Assembly (NCBI RefSeq): GCF_000715075.1
Contig: NC_134102.1
Span: 51,841,348-51,905,347, forward strand
DNA from: Nicotiana tabacum
Lineage: Eukaryota > Streptophyta > Magnoliopsida > Solanales > Solanaceae
DNA length: 64,000 bases
Direction of reading: 5' to 3'
Part shown: positions 21,301 to 34,322 of the stretch, piece after piece
Position numbering within the stretch: position 1 is the stretch's first letter
Layout of the letters: every line of letters begins with the position of its first letter
Position numbers and translations under genes: made by a program
The notes under the pieces: generated by a model
What the model saw: the letters and a program-made list of their open reading frames with translations, nothing else
The model's database searches: none
What the model was told of the DNA's origin: nothing

Positions 21301-22760
21301 TGTCATACTAACGCTCTTTGATGCGGTCATACAAAGAAGACCGAGAAACCACGCAAGCAAGGACCCGGCTGGGCTCCGAAACATCCAATATCACGAACTG
21401 ATTGGCCAAGGCCTGAACATCCATGGCTAGTGGCCTCTCTGTTATAGCTAAATATGCCAAACTACCCATACTCTCTGCCTTTCTACTCAAGGCATCGGCC
21501 ACCATATTGTCCTTCCTGGGATGATATAGAATAGTGATATCATAGTTCTTCAGCAACTCTTACCATCTCCGCTACCGCAATGAGGTTCTTATGCTTGAAC
21601 ATATGCTGGAGACTCCGGTGGTCGGTATAGACCTCACATGGGACACCATATAGTTAATACCTCTATATCTTCAATGCATGAACAATAGCTGCTAATTACA
21701 AGTTGGGAACTTGATAATTCTTCTCATTAACCTTCAACTACTAATACGTGTAGGCAATTACCATCTTGTCTTGCATCAACACCGCGCCAAGCCCAATATG
21801 TGATGCATCACAATACACAGTGTAAGACCCCGAACCCGTAGGTAACACCAATACTGAGGCTATAGTCAATGCAGTCTTGAGCTTTTGAAAGCTCACGTCA
21901 CACTCCTCGGACCATATGAAAGGAGCACCCTTCTGGGTCAATCTAGTCAAAGGTGCTGCAATGGACGAGAAACCCTCTACGAAATAGCGATAATATCAGG
22001 CCAACCCAAGGAAACTCCGAATCTCCGTAGCTAAAGATGGTCTAGACCAACTCTAAACTGCCTCAATATTCTTTAGATCTACCTTGATCCCCTCACTAGA
22101 TACCACATGACCCAAAAACGCCACTGAATCAAGCCAGAATTCACACTTGGAGAATTTTGCATTCAACTTCTTCTCCCTCAAGGTCTGGAGCATGATCCTC
22201 AAATGGTTCTACTAATCCTCCTAGCTACGAGAATATACCAAGATGTCATCAATAAACACGATGACAAAATAATCGAGATATGACTGGAATACATTATTCA
22301 TCAAGCGCATAAGTGTTGCTAGGGCGTTGGTCAGCCCAAATGACATCACTAGAAACTCATAGTGACCATACCGAGTCTTGAAAGTAAAGTTCGGGATATC
22401 CGGGTCTCGAATCTTCAGTTGATGATACCCTGACCGCAAATCAATCTTCGAGAATACTCTAGCACCCTGAAGCTGGTCAAACAAGTCATCAATGCACGGT
22501 AATGGGTACCTGTTCTTCATTGTAACCTTGTTCAACTGCCTATAATCAATACATATCTGCATAGTATCATCCTTCTTCTTCACAAACAGAACTGGAGCAC
22601 CCCGCGGTGAAACACTAGGACGGATGAAATCCTTATCAAGCAACTCCTACAGTTGTTCCTTTAACTCCTTCAACTCCACTAGTGCCATACGATATGGTGG
22701 AATAGAAATGGGTTGAGTTCCCGATACCAGGTCAATACCAAAATCAATATCCCTATCGGT
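21301..22760 (-). pseudogene. pol: Reverse transcriptase and RNase H of chromovirus C
   Basis: RT (22221-22643) contains [64 protein letters not shown] and the catalytic [11 protein letters not shown] at 22225-22255. RNase H follows as WSEECDVSFQKLK and YTVYCDASHIGLGAVLMQ (21741-21950), then ITILYHPRKDNMVADALSR at 21480-21540. Many stops (for example around 22210 and 21735) separate the pieces. Only one RNase H is present, in contrast to A and B. Confidence 0.9.
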
Positions 22761-23300
22761 TGGCATGCCCGGTAGGTCCGCTGGGAACACATCTGGGAAA
22801 TCCCTTACTACAGAACTGACTTAACGGTAGGAGTATCAGCACTAACATCCCTCATAAAGGCTAGATATGCTTCGCACCCCTTCTCAACCATCCGTTGAGC
22901 CTTACGGAAGGACACAACCTTACTAGGAATATAATCCAATGTACCCCTCCACTCCAACTATGGCAAACCTGGCATAGCCAGTGTCACAGTCTTGGCATGA
23001 CAATCCAGAATAGCATGATAGGGCAACAACCAATCCATGCCCAAGATCACGTCAGAGTCTACCATACTAAGCAGCAACAGATCAACTCTGGTTTCATAAC
23101 CACCAATAATGACTAAACACGACTGATACACACGATCCACAATAATAGAATCTCCCACAGGCATGGACACATATACATGAGCACTCAAAGAATCATGAGA
23201 TATATCCAAATACAGAGCAAAGTAATATGATATATATGAGTAAGTGGATCCCGGATCAAATTACACTGATGCAACCCTATGACATATCAGAATAATACCT
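22761..23300 (-). pseudogene. Aspartic protease of chromovirus C
   Basis: The active-site FDPGSTYSYIS lies at about 23240-23270 (Asp-Pro-Gly-Ser). The frame 22958-23209 gives LDISHDSLSAHVYVSMPVGD, GGYETRVDLLLLSMVDSDVI and LGMDWLLPYHAILDCHAKTV. These are standard for chromovirus proteases. A stop lies just before the active site. Confidence 0.85.
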
Positions 23301-24788
23301 GTGATAATAGCATTCGATGCAACTGCCTCTGTCCTACCAAGAAAAGCATAGAAACGATCCTAGCCTCCCCCTTTAGGGTGGCCTATACCCGTCTGCCATC
23401 CACCCCTAGTGGGGCAGGTAGAGCGGCAACTGGAGCAGCAACCATGGCCTCAGAAGTCTGTGGACCTGACTGAATCCTTGAAGCCTGAGTAGTCTGTGGA
23501 GGTGCACTCCTCCTGAGTCTGGGGCAGTCTCTAACTATATGAAGGGTATCACCACACTCAAAGCAAGATCTCAGTGGGCGTGGCTGCTGAAACTGACTCT
23601 GGCTTGGTCGGTTAGACTAACTGCTGAAGGCACCCTGTGCAGGAGATGCACTGGACAGTGGCTGAGCAAAATGGAAACCTAAGACCTCAGAGTAGTCGAA
23701 TCACTAATAGAAGTTGGAAGTGCTGAATGAACTGGCCATCTTACATATCCCCTGCCATGACGGGCTGAAACTACAGTGTGGCCACAAATAAATCCTCTAG
23801 TACCTTGAGGTCTCTTGGCCTCCCTATCCTCTCTCTCTCTAGGCCCCGTAAACCCTCCAGCCTCCGATCGATCTCTACCACCTGTTGAAACGAATATCTA
23901 TCCCCAACTCTCGAGCCATGCTGAATCGAACACTATAACTGAGCCCCTCGATGAATCTGCAGACTCGCTCTCTAACTGTAGAAACCAAGGCAGGTGCATG
24001 TCGGGACAACTCACTAAATCTGATAGCATACTCTAGCACTGACATAGTCCCCTGACGCAGCTGCTCAAACTCTGTGCGGCATGCATCACGAAGGGTCTTG
24101 GGAACAAACTCTCGCAAAAACATCTCTAAAAACTGAGCCCATGTGAGTGGGGCTGCATCAGCTGGCCTACCCTTCTCATACGCCTGCCACTACTGTTATG
24201 ATGCTCCTAACAGCTAAAATATAGTAAAAGCAACTCCGCTCACCTCCACAATACCCATTGTGTGGAGAATATGGTGGCACTTCTCTAGAAAACCATGCGC
24301 ATCCTCGGTAGCTATGTTGCTGAAAGTAGGAGGATCATACTTCTTAAACTTCTCAAGTCTCCTCTGCTCCTCCTCAAATGCCTCTGGTCTGACCTCAGTT
24401 CGAACCGGAATAATGGGTTGCGCTGGAACGACACTTGGGACCTGATCAATGTGGACCCGCTGCTCTAGGATACGGGTCGTAGGATTTTGAGCTCCTCCCC
24501 CAGCCTAAGATGTAGCTGGTGCAAGGGGAATCAATCATGCCTGAGCTAGAGTGGTGAACATGCTCAAAAACTATGCTAGGGTCTCTTGAAGTCCAGGGGC
24601 AGTAACATGCACCTCGGGAAATTGTCCCCTAACAGGAGTTATTGGCGGCTCCTCAGTCATTTCTCGGGCAGGTGCTCTAGCTACAACATGTGCCCTTCCT
24701 CGGCCTCTATCATGGCCCCGGACTCGCGCGGATCTAGAAGGGGGCACGGTGTCTGATTATTGGATCCATCTGTGTGTCTCCTCACCAT
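23301..24788 (-). pseudogene. gag: gag of chromovirus C
   Basis: A start codon at 24788 opens MVRRHTDGSNNQTPCP, about 180 bases after the primer-binding site. Frames then shift repeatedly. Clear gag core is at 23875-24123 (DACRTEFEQLRQGTMSVLEY, RFIEGLSYSVRFSMARELG). A CCHC-like C-terminal part is seen near 23510-23560 (HFARDCPRLR type). It is heavily decayed. Confidence 0.75.
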
Positions 24789-24970
24789 CAGTAAGAGAAT
24801 AGAAAGACAAAGACTCAGATTTTGAAATCAACAATTTCGCACGACAAGGAATCAAAGAATTGGAGTTTTCCTAATAGTTTTGTAACCTCTCGAAGATAAG
24901 TACAAACGTCTCTGTACCGATCCGCAAGACTCTACTAAACTTGGTTATGACTCGTAACACCTATGATCCT

Positions 24971-24985
24971 TGAGCTCTGATACCA
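24971..24985 (-). other. Primer-binding site of chromovirus C
   Basis: Minus strand reads TGGTATCAGAGCTCA three bases after the LTR end GTGACA. TGGTATCAGAGC is complementary to the 3' end of initiator tRNA-Met and is the usual plant site. Confidence 0.93.
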
Positions 24986-24988
24986 ACT

Positions 24989-27900
24989 TGTCACAACCCC
25001 AAATTCCCACCTTATGATGCCGTTCTAAGACTAGGTAAGCCTAACAAACAAGAGAAATATGATAGAAATAACGACTAAAAACATATATAAACTAGTAAGT
25101 CTCATAATAATATCAATATTGAATCACAGTTACAATACTCCCAAAACCCGGTGAAACTGAGTCATAAGCTCTATAGAAATGTACTAAAATCTCTAATACA
25201 ACATTGTCTGATAATAGGATAAACAGTAATAAGGAAATGGCGGAAGGTGACTCCGAGGCCTGCAAGCATTGGGCAGGTATACCTTGAAGTCTTCGGAAAT
25301 GACTGAATGATCACTAACGTCCGGCACGAGCAGATGTATCTGGATCTACACAGAAATATATAGAAGCGTAGCATGAGTATACCACAATGGTACCCAATAA
25401 GTATCAAGCCTAACCTCGGTAGAGTGGTGCCGAGGCCAAGTCAAGACTCCTAGTAGGACTAGAAAACTGAACAGAGTATAGTATCATCAAATAATGAAAA
25501 GCAAGAAAATAAAGGACAATAAAGTAGTTCAATAATGTAAGCTAGCATCGGAGTTAAAAGAAATAAAGGCAACAAGGAATGAACACATGAAAATAACAAC
25601 AAGGAATGAATGCGGACAAATACAAGTAAGACAACGAAGAAGTAACAAAACTGTTCAACCAACAAGCCTTTTTAACATAGAAAATACAACAAGAATCACA
25701 ATCAAGGTACCACGCCTCATATTCACATTTCACAATCTCAATCACAATCTTTTCTTATTTCGCCGCGTGAGCCTTACATTTGGATATTTTTGAAAATATT
25801 TTTTCCGAAATAGCTACACGCGTTTTAGCCCCCTTATATCATCGCGTGGATTCAAGTAATTCCCTTACTAGCAACAAACACGTAGATCCCACCTTATGTC
25901 GCTGCATGCACATCAACCCCTATCATTATACCGCCGCATGCACATCAATATCACAACACAATAATAACTCGCACCACATGTGCCCATATGCCAAAACTTG
26001 CCAAAATCAACAGTACCAATGTTACCACAACTTATAGCCCACGGCTCAACCACAACGTGAACAAGAATCTCAATGATAGCAAAATGAATGTGAAATACTC
26101 AATAGGGAAAGATACCTCAACAATCAACAACTTCAACCTCAATGTGATAATAGCTTTCACAACTTCAATATCAATAACCTGACAAGAAGATATTCCCACG
26201 AAATAACCATTTCAAATAAGAGTAATTCAACAATAAGAGAGGTAACAAGACAATAAGAGAGGTAACAACTTAAACAAAAGCATGTATGGGCAAACATAAT
26301 AATGAAATATAGAACAAGTGCTAACAACGTCAAATAAAGCATGTGAGAGTAAATTTAACTATGTAAGATATAACATATTATGACAATTCAATTAAATGCA
26401 TGGAATAAGTCTAAAGGTCTAAACCGATCAAACTACCACATATAGCTCATGTGCACACTCGTCACCTCATGTATACATCTTTCACATAATAAAAATAACA
26501 CAAGCAACCTGAATCCTAAGGGGTAGTTCCCTCACACAAAGTTAGACAAGATACTTACCTCAACTAGGCCAAATCAACACTCAAAATAGCTTTTCCCCTA
26601 AAATTTGCCTCCACGCGGCTCAAATATAACAAAAAATGACATAATATCATCAAACAATGCAAGGGAAACCAATTACAATAGATAAACCTATGATCTTTAT
26701 ACAATTCTCCAAAAGTCAACAAAAGACAACCCTGGGACCGCCCGGTCAAAAGCCGGGTCCAAGGGTAGATTTTGGCTACCCATAACCCCACGAGTCCATA
26801 TATGTATTTTGTTTTCAAATCCGAGTCAAAATCGACTCTCAAAACCCAAGTTTTTATTTTTCGAAACTTGACAAAAATCCCCAAATTTACTCTTTGATTC
26901 TCATAAATTTGATGCTGAATCTACAATATAATCATGAAATATAGTTGGAAATTGATTAGAATCATTTACCCAATATTTGTAGATGAAACTCCCCTCTCCA
27001 AATCGCCTCTTACCGAGTCTAAGGTTCTAAAATATGAAAAATGAGACTTAATCCCAACTTTCCAGCCCTTATGTTCTGTTGCAGATGTCGCAATTGCGAC
27101 ATTGGGTTTGCAAATGTGAAACCTCACAATTGCAAAGAATGTATCGCAATTGTGGCACTGATAGTCTATGAAGGATGACGCAAATGCGACATGGGCTTTG
27201 CAATTGCGAAGCCTGCTTCCCTCGCAAATGGGAAAACAAAATCACAAATGCGAACCTACCCAGACCAGGTACCACTTCGCAATTACGATCCAGGTATCGC
27301 AATTGCGATCCAGGTATCGCAATTGCGACACTTGAGACCCCCTGCTAAGATCACAATTTGGATGTTGATGTTCACAATTGCGACATCAGAGACACCAGTA
27401 GCCTCACCCGAGCCCTCGGGGCTCCAAACCAAACATCCACACAAGTTTAAAAAAATCATATGAACTCACTTGCGCGATCAAAATAAATAAATAACATCTA
27501 GAACTATGAATCGGACATCAAGACGCATGAATTTCAAATGAAAACTCAAAAACATCTAGAATTGCAACTAAGCGTCTGAATCCAATCACATCAATTCCAA
27601 ATGACACCAAATTTTGCAAGCAAGTTCCAAATCACAAAACAGACCTATTCCAAGTCCGAAATTAAATTCCGAACCAGATAGCCAAAAGTCAACCTACGGT
27701 CAAACGTGGAAACAATTTCTAAACCTCAAATTGCCAACTTTTGGCAAAACAACACATCAACCTACGGACCTCCGAATTTGATTATGGGCATACGCCTAAA
27801 TCCAAAATCAAGATACGAACCTACCGAAACCATCAATATATCATTCCGGGGTCGTTTCACAAAAGTGAAACTTTTGTTAATATTTCTAACTTAGGCTTCT

Positions 27901-28047
27901 AAACCAAGAAAAGGGTTTAAATCAACTGAAACCTTCCCCGGAAAGAAACTAACAAACTCCGCAAGTCATAAAATCATAAATACACATGTGTGAAGCATCA
28001 AAAGGAACGGGGCTCATATACACAAAATGACCAGTCGGATCGTTACA
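24989..28047 (-). mobile_element. 5' LTR of chromovirus C (3.06 kb)
   Basis: On the minus strand it starts TGTAACGATCCGACTGG at 28047 and ends GTGACA at 24989. Its 3' 1.9 kb matches 388-2270. A tandem duplication of AATAAGAGAGGTAACAA is at about 26226-26270. The GCAATTGC palindrome cluster is at 27084-27392. Confidence 0.92.
27084..27392 (-). repeat. TCGCAATTGCGA palindrome cluster in LTR C
   Basis: More than a dozen full or one-off copies of TCGCAATTGCGA or TCGCAAATGCGA within 310 bp, for example at 27088, 27300 and 27317. Spacing is irregular (15-40 bp). The CATCAA-free, CpG-rich block stands out in an AT-rich LTR. It sits 660-960 bp from the LTR start, the same offset as the equivalent cluster in F. 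Confidence 0.85.
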
Positions 28048-28199
28048 CTTTTCTTTTAGTACCTCCTCATACAAGACTACGAGTTTCGTTTGTCACCTTA
28101 TTTAAGAAGAAACCAGACTTTGAAAATCCTTAAAGATCTTCTAGATTCTACACGAAGTGGTTATTCTTATGTTTCGATAATATTTTTGGAATTTGTTCT

Positions 28200-29400
28200 T
28201 CTTCTTCTTCAATGGCCCTAATCTCTCAAATATGGAAGTTCTCACAGTTGATTTTTCAAGTCGATCAAAGATAGAAGGCTTGTGGAAATCGGCGGTTCAT
28301 CTTCTACAGTGATATAGTTTTTGCTTGTGCTTCTTATAGGGATGGGAACTGGTGAGGGTTGTTTGTATCCCAAACCTTCACGTGGTTTCCTTGTAGCAGC
28401 TTCTGATGAGATCTTCCTTAACTTTGACGGCTCATTGGGATTGTATCCATCCTTTGTAAATAACTTGTAAGCAATAAGTTCAAGACCTTCACCCATACGC
28501 TTCACAGGGAGCATCATATTTTGCGAAAGATTTTGGGCCATGAATCCTGCAAGTAGCTTTGAGGACAACTTTATTTCCTCAATTTGTTTGATTATACAAT
28601 TTAACCCCTTTAACCTATTAGTTTGGAGACTGGATGATTCACCTTCCTCTTTTTTGTCTATGGGACATAACGAAGAACATGAGTTACCTTCTTTCCAGAA
28701 GACATGATGTACCCTTTATGAGATTTATTCGAGCTAGGGTGATATTCCTTGGCAACAACTTTAACCTTACCAGCTACCACCTCAGCTCTTGTAGTTCCTA
28801 GCTCATCACTTTTGCTCTTTGTGATTTTGCTGACTCTTAATTCCTTCCATATATGGTTCTTCAAGTAGAACGTTGCATTAATGAAGTGCGACTCAGCCTC
28901 GGTGAATGGCTTGTCATCAACAACTATATTTTTTTCAACCCCATCCTTGTAAGAGTTCAAATAATGATGGCAGGTAGATGGAACTACTCTATTCTCATGT
29001 ATCTAAGGTTTCCAAGCAAGATTTTGTATGAATTCCTTGCATCGATCACGTGTAACCACGCACTTTACAACATATATCTGATGGAAATCTCTAATTTGAT
29101 AGCACCTATGGCCTTTTGCCCACCTTGATTGAATCCTTGAATAATCTAGCAGCTTTCCGAGAGTTCGGCCATGGGAATGGCAAGATCTTTCACGGTGCGA
29201 ACTAGCAAGATATTCACTGAGTATCCTTCACCAATAAAATTTTGATTCACCTTTTTATCGTGCATATAGCCAACCATGTATAAGGGATAATTTTGAAGAG
29301 TATCACCTAGTAGAAGGTCGTCACTCGTGAACGTGATGTTTTCTTCGCAAGCGTTAAATTCTTGAGGAATGGACTCGGTGAGATTTTTTTACTTTGAGGA
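28200..29400 (-). pseudogene. Protease and protease-RT linker of element D
   Basis: Near 29150-29230 the translation gives GYSVNILLVRTVKDLAIPMA and, further on, FNQGGQKAIGAIKLEI and LHVIDARNSYKILLG. This is the post-active-site half of a retrotransposon protease. The linker has KPFTEAESHFINATFYLKNH (28850-28910), VTHVLRYVP (28658) and GLGYKQPSPVPIPI (28340-28385). Several stops lie between these pieces. The last ORF ends at 28242, after which 190 bp of unassigned linker lead to the C insertion. Confidence 0.72.
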
Positions 29401-29880
29401 TGGTCCAATGGTAGGTCTTCACTCTTTTCTTCTCCTCTATAAGCACTTCAACAAGAGGCCTCAACACCATCATGGTAAATCTTTGTGCGGAACCAACTTG
29501 GTAAGAATTCCTCCAAGGTCACTAAATATCGTGGCTTTTGAGGGTGGTACACCTCCATTTTTGCTTTCTTTAGATGCTTAATTGGATTCTGTTTCCTCTG
29601 TCTTTTCACCATTATTTTCCTTTTCGATTGTTCAATTGACTATTTTCGTGGACTTCTTTTGTGGCTTCCACGGCGAGTCACCAGGTCCAACCTTCATCAT
29701 CAGTTTGATGAACTTTGGCTTTGTTATTCTCCAATAATTATTCCTCTTTACTTTCTATGATACTGTATATCTTAACTGGATAAAATGAACCAAAGGTGAT
29801 ATTAACTTGGTTCACACTTGCCTTGTTGTCTTCAAGCACGATCTTCTTTTCACGAGCTAAGTCCATAACTTTGCCCTCAA
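29401..29880 (-). other. Element D, decayed gag-protease junction
   Basis: No long ORF. Charged fragments can be read on the minus strand, but I cannot assign a domain to them. Confidence 0.45.
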
Positions 29881-31270
29881 AGATAAAGTAATTTTAAAGG
29901 GGGTGACTCACAAGCTGATCATATTTGCAGTAATTTAGGTCATTAGTTTTTCCATCTTCCTTTGGCCGCTTCATCTCCGAAAGCTCAATGCACTTTAGCT
30001 CGAGGAGTTCTTCAAAAATTGTAGGCACATCAGAATCCAGAAATGAGTACTCTTTTTCTAGCATATCTTGTAGAATCAACTTTCCACTTGGCTTATCTTG
30101 AAAAGAAGTTGTTTTCGTACTCTGCTTCTTGCTCACCATTGTTGTCAACTTCACAAGCGAGGTGTTGACATTCATAACTTTTTTGCTTTTAGACTTTGGT
30201 ACGAACTTGCTCCATTTCTTGACTTCTTGCTTGTCGTTTCTTTTGTGAGGCTCGTAGACAAGCAGCCTTTCATTTCTAGTGGAGACCATGCTCAATTCTA
30301 TTTCTTGGTCACGAGTAGCAAGTTCTTCAAATGTTCTAGGATTGATATCCTTCAAAATTTAATGAAGTCCCCAATGCATTCATTTGATGCACATATATAT
30401 GCCAGAAGCTTCACTAACCCTATCTTTGCAGTTGAGATTTGCATTCCTCCATCAGTTGATAAGTCAATAACTCATTCATCCTTCCGTTGATGAGCAGTTA
30501 TAAGTTCCACCATGCTCACAGTATGCCTCATGCTATAAAAGTGGTTGAGAAAATCTTATTCCAGTTGATCCCAGCTATCAACGAATCTAGCCTCGATGTC
30601 TATGTACTAATCAAAAGCATTTTCCTTTAGTCACCGGATAAACTGCTTGACGAGGTGATCTCCGTAAGCCTCAGTATTATTTCATGTATCAACAAAATGT
30701 GCCACATGTTGCTTTGAATTTCTCTTGCCATCAAATTGCTGAAACTTGGGAGGCTGATAGCCAGCAAGCATCTTCAAGCTATCAATCCTTGCAGTGTACA
30801 ACTTTGCATATGCAAGGGAGGACTTAGAAGCAACATCATACTTGTTTTTATGGTCCCTTTGGTGAAATCCTTTAGTTGATCGATTAGAATATCCCTTTAG
30901 AAGAAATGGGAATTTCTTTAGCGGATGCTACTTCTCTTAGGGGAGAATCAAGCTCTTAAACTTCTGGGCGCTTGCCAGGTGCATGGCTGGATTCTCCTTC
31001 CATCAAGACTTTCTACCTATCGGTTAACTTGTCAATTCAAGCGTCTTGATTTTTCATACACGTAGTCAAGTCAAAAATTGCTTCTATCAAGTTTGTTAGT
31101 TGCTCCTCCACAGATGAAACATTCGCCATCATCACTTGCATGGATATTTTGGATGACGGAAAGTAACATGGATTTTCACATAGATTGATCCTCGTTTGGC
31201 TCACATTATGTGGTGTAAGTGAGGAGGATTCGGCACTTGATGTACCATAATCTTCCTTCATAGCAGAGTT
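29881..31270 (-). pseudogene. gag: gag of element D
   Basis: The minus frame 29894-30355 reads DINPRTFEELATRDQEIELS, LDSDVPTIFEELLELKCIEL and NYCKYDQLVSHPL, which is the C-terminal gag with the first Cys of the knuckle in a CKYH-like motif (His replaced by Asp). The gag core upstream is broken into frames at 30480-30900. The N-terminal part 31037-31261 has MANVSSVEEQLTNLIEAIFD, a typical coiled coil. It is interrupted at 31458 in the untranslated leader. Confidence 0.78.
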
Positions 31271-32159
31271 CTAGGATCCAAAGAGGTTAAGCCGAGCTAG
31301 AGGTTCTTTAATATTTTTAGCAACATTACTTCCACCTTCAGATGTGTCGGTAGAAGATTTTTCTCCTTTTGAAAATGAATATCCGAAGATAGGAGTTGAT
31401 GTGGATGACACTTGGAGTACTTGTTTTACTAGAAAGCTTACTTTGCTCCTTGTAACTTGTCACGCCCCGAACTTAGGGAGCGCGACCGGCGCTCAACCGA
31501 GTAAACCCAGTTGAGCAAGCCTACATTATATCGACCTCTCATCATTACTCATGCATGATTTACCATAACATAATTAGATCTTGACTTTTAAATCAAATAC
31601 AGTTGGCTCAATGGCCTACAATCTTTCTCATGATGGGTGCGTAGCCTCATAAATACTGTGAACATAAATAAATGACAAAAGTCAAATCCTTAATTACATG
31701 ACCCACAGTATACATGGAGCTTCTATGATAATAGATACCTAAATACATAAAATGAACTAGACCCAAACACCCACTAGAACTATAGCGGGCTCACCATAAG
31801 CTGTGTAGTGAAGAAGATCCATATCATCCTATAAAAGTATACCTGCATCCATTAAAAGATGCAGCGCCCCTAACAAAAGGGACGTGAGTACATGTGGAAT
31901 AGTACTCGGATGTAAGGCAGTCAAAACAACATATGAAAATACGGTAACTCAAACAAGAGGCAAATAAAGTACAACCAGAAACTACGAAACATCCCATAGA
32001 ATCACATTTCAAGTCTTATTATACTTGCATCATTCTAAACTTCTTTTAGGATCAACTTAGCCATATGAACTATACGTGGAATACATAATATAATGTAATT
32101 GTAACAACATGTACGAACAAGGCCAATGATAGTGGCAACTTCCTCCCTTATTTTACACA

Positions 32160-32400
32160 TATACATTTCATAGACCGTCCTTAGTGTTCACATACCATAT
32201 TATACACCTATGCATCTCATAGAATGTTCACAGTATCACCTATACAATACACATGTGTGTTTCATAGACCGTTCATAGTGTTTACTTACACAATACAACT
32301 GTGTGTTTTATAGACCGTTCATAGTGTTTACTTACATAATACACCTGTGCGTTTCATAGACCGTTCATAGTGTTCACTTACAAAATACAAATACACCTAT
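32160..32400 (-). repeat. Tandem repeat of about 58 bp in the solo LTR
   Basis: About four to five diverged units built on TTTCATAGACCGTTCATAGTGTT and an ACACCTGTGYG segment. They precede the 69-bp array by some 150 bp. Confidence 0.75.
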
Positions 32401-32539
32401 TCAAGGGCTTGGAAATACAACATGAATATGATGAATCATGGTAACAGTAAAAGGGCTTAGATAACCGTTAACGTCAAGCAAATTTATTAAGAGCTTCCAT
32501 TAAAATTTATAGATATTAAGTCGGGGATCCTCTATAACC

Positions 32540-32965
32540 ACCTTCACACAAAGCGGTCCTACCGCCTCACCCCAACATATGCGGGTGGAGGTGTATCACG
32601 ATACCACAATATCTACACAAAGCGGCCCTGCTGCCTCACCCCAATATATGCGGGTGGAAGTGTATCACAATACCATAATCTCTACACAAAGCGGCCCTAC
32701 CGCCTCACCCAATATATGCGGGTGGAGGTGTATCACAATACCAAAATCTCTGCGCAAAGCGGCCCTACCGCCTCACCTCAATATATATGGGTGGAGGTGT
32801 ATCACAATACCATAATCTCTATACAAAGTGGCCCTACCGCCCCACCCCAATATATGCGGGTGGAGGTATATCACAATACCACAATCTCTACACAAAGCAG
32901 CCCTGCCGCCTCACCCCAATATATGCGGGTGGAGGTGTATCACAATACCACAATCTCATATATAA
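32540..32965 (-). repeat. Tandem repeat of 68-69 bp in the solo LTR, six copies
   Basis: The ATGCGGGTGG landmark is at 32579, 32648, 32716, about 32785, 32854 and 32923. Each unit has GCGG-CCCTA-CCGC, a 4-bp stem with 5-base loop, next to GGTGGAGG and CCTCACC arms. The 69-bp period equals 23 codons, so ORFs stay open across it by arithmetic rather than by coding. Confidence 0.93.
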
Positions 32966-34322
32966 CTCAAAGCGACATAGTTTGTCATTACATTTAAGGT
33001 CGTAATTTCCTATATCATTGGAATACTTCATGTTCATACTCATCATAGAGAAACACAACTCATTACATTAGCATATGCATGGTAAATCAATAAGTCAATT
33101 TCAATGGCACATGAGCCCAATTTCTTTTCTTAAGGTTCATCATCATTTAGCATAGGACATCCCCCTTCCATCTCATTATTCACTCCCTTGACATCTTGAG
33201 GTCATTAATTAGGTTCATGAATTTTGGGGACTTAACAGTCGAAGTCATTTACATACATTATTTCAGAAGCATACAACTATAGTTAAACCATTGGGACATA
33301 CAACACCTCATAATTCTCCTTTTGGCAAACGACTACATTTCATGTTCATACCATCACTTACTTGTACTTGCCATGGGTGATCATAGGATATCAAGAACAT
33401 TTAAAATATTTAGGAACACGATAGCCTCTTCTCATGAGGGTGTAGGAGCTTATAACACATTGGAAACATAAGTACAAATACGTTCATCTCATAACCTTTC
33501 ATACTATATATCACTTCACAAATACTTTCAACTACTTACAACATCATTATTTCCTTGGCTCCCTTGGCCATACATATTATTCTTCATTCAAGGCACTGTG
33601 GCCGTATATCATATTTCACACTTTCATTTCTTTACTTTCAAGGATTATCATCATAAACATCATCATATAGAATACTCTTGAAATATATTTCCCCAAAAAG
33701 GGCAATACACAATCTCAACTCATGAATATGTAAGAACTCAAAACATATTGGAAATACCTACCAAGCATAGCATTAGTTAGAACAATCATATTTAGACAAG
33801 ACTTGAGTACATAAGCTTTTGGATGATTCTATTTTCGGAGTCAATTTGGATTAGTTGAATCAAAGCTCATTTCATAATAGTTTACACATCATTTCATTTC
33901 ATTGGCGCTATTGGCCACAAGTATAGATTTCATTCTTGGCACGGTGTTCACACTTTATATCCCCAACTCACTACTTTCAATTTCAAGCATCTTTATAGAT
34001 TATCGACAACAAGGAATCCCTAATCACGACTTTTAGGGCACCTATGAGCAATTAAGAATCTTATGCACATTGAGACTTCTTACACAATTTGGCATAATAG
34101 CCTTCACTTGAAACACTATTTGGAGTCATAACATTTTTATACCCAACGCATGCTTTGAACACATTCTCGAAGGATAACATCATATGATAAGAGCATCCGA
34201 AACACATTTTGAACATATACCTTTCAACACAAGGCTTATTCGGAATAGTTAATTTATAATGAACAATTCGATACTTACACAAATTACACGAACACCGTGG
34301 GATTCAATTCTAAGAGAAGAGT

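Larger units (their letters stand above)
20386..28047 (-). mobile_element. Chromovirus C (Tekay/Del-like Ty3/Gypsy), 3'-truncated
   Basis: In element orientation (minus): 5' LTR 28047-24989, primer-binding site, gag from 24788, protease, RT, one RNase H, integrase, then truncation near 20386. A single RNase H and the type of integrase and LTR (TGTAACGATCC start, about 3 kb) fit the Tekay/Del chromoviruses. The integrase C-terminus, any chromodomain and the 3' LTR are gone. It was inserted into element D, whose sequence resumes at 28048. Confidence 0.87.
28048..31457 (-). mobile_element. Gypsy element D, gag-protease part
   Basis: Minus-strand coding of a Ty3/Gypsy element, cut by C at 28047 and by a solo LTR at 31458. 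The leader and 5' LTR continue at 35492-36569. RT, RNase H and integrase are not in the window; they were presumably on the far side of C and lost with the 20385 junction. Confidence 0.8.

Noticed and set aside
32579..32997. ORF with a 23-residue tandem repeat
   Set aside because: The 69-bp repeat is a multiple of three, so frames stay open by arithmetic. It lies in a non-coding LTR, and units of 68 bp break the frame.
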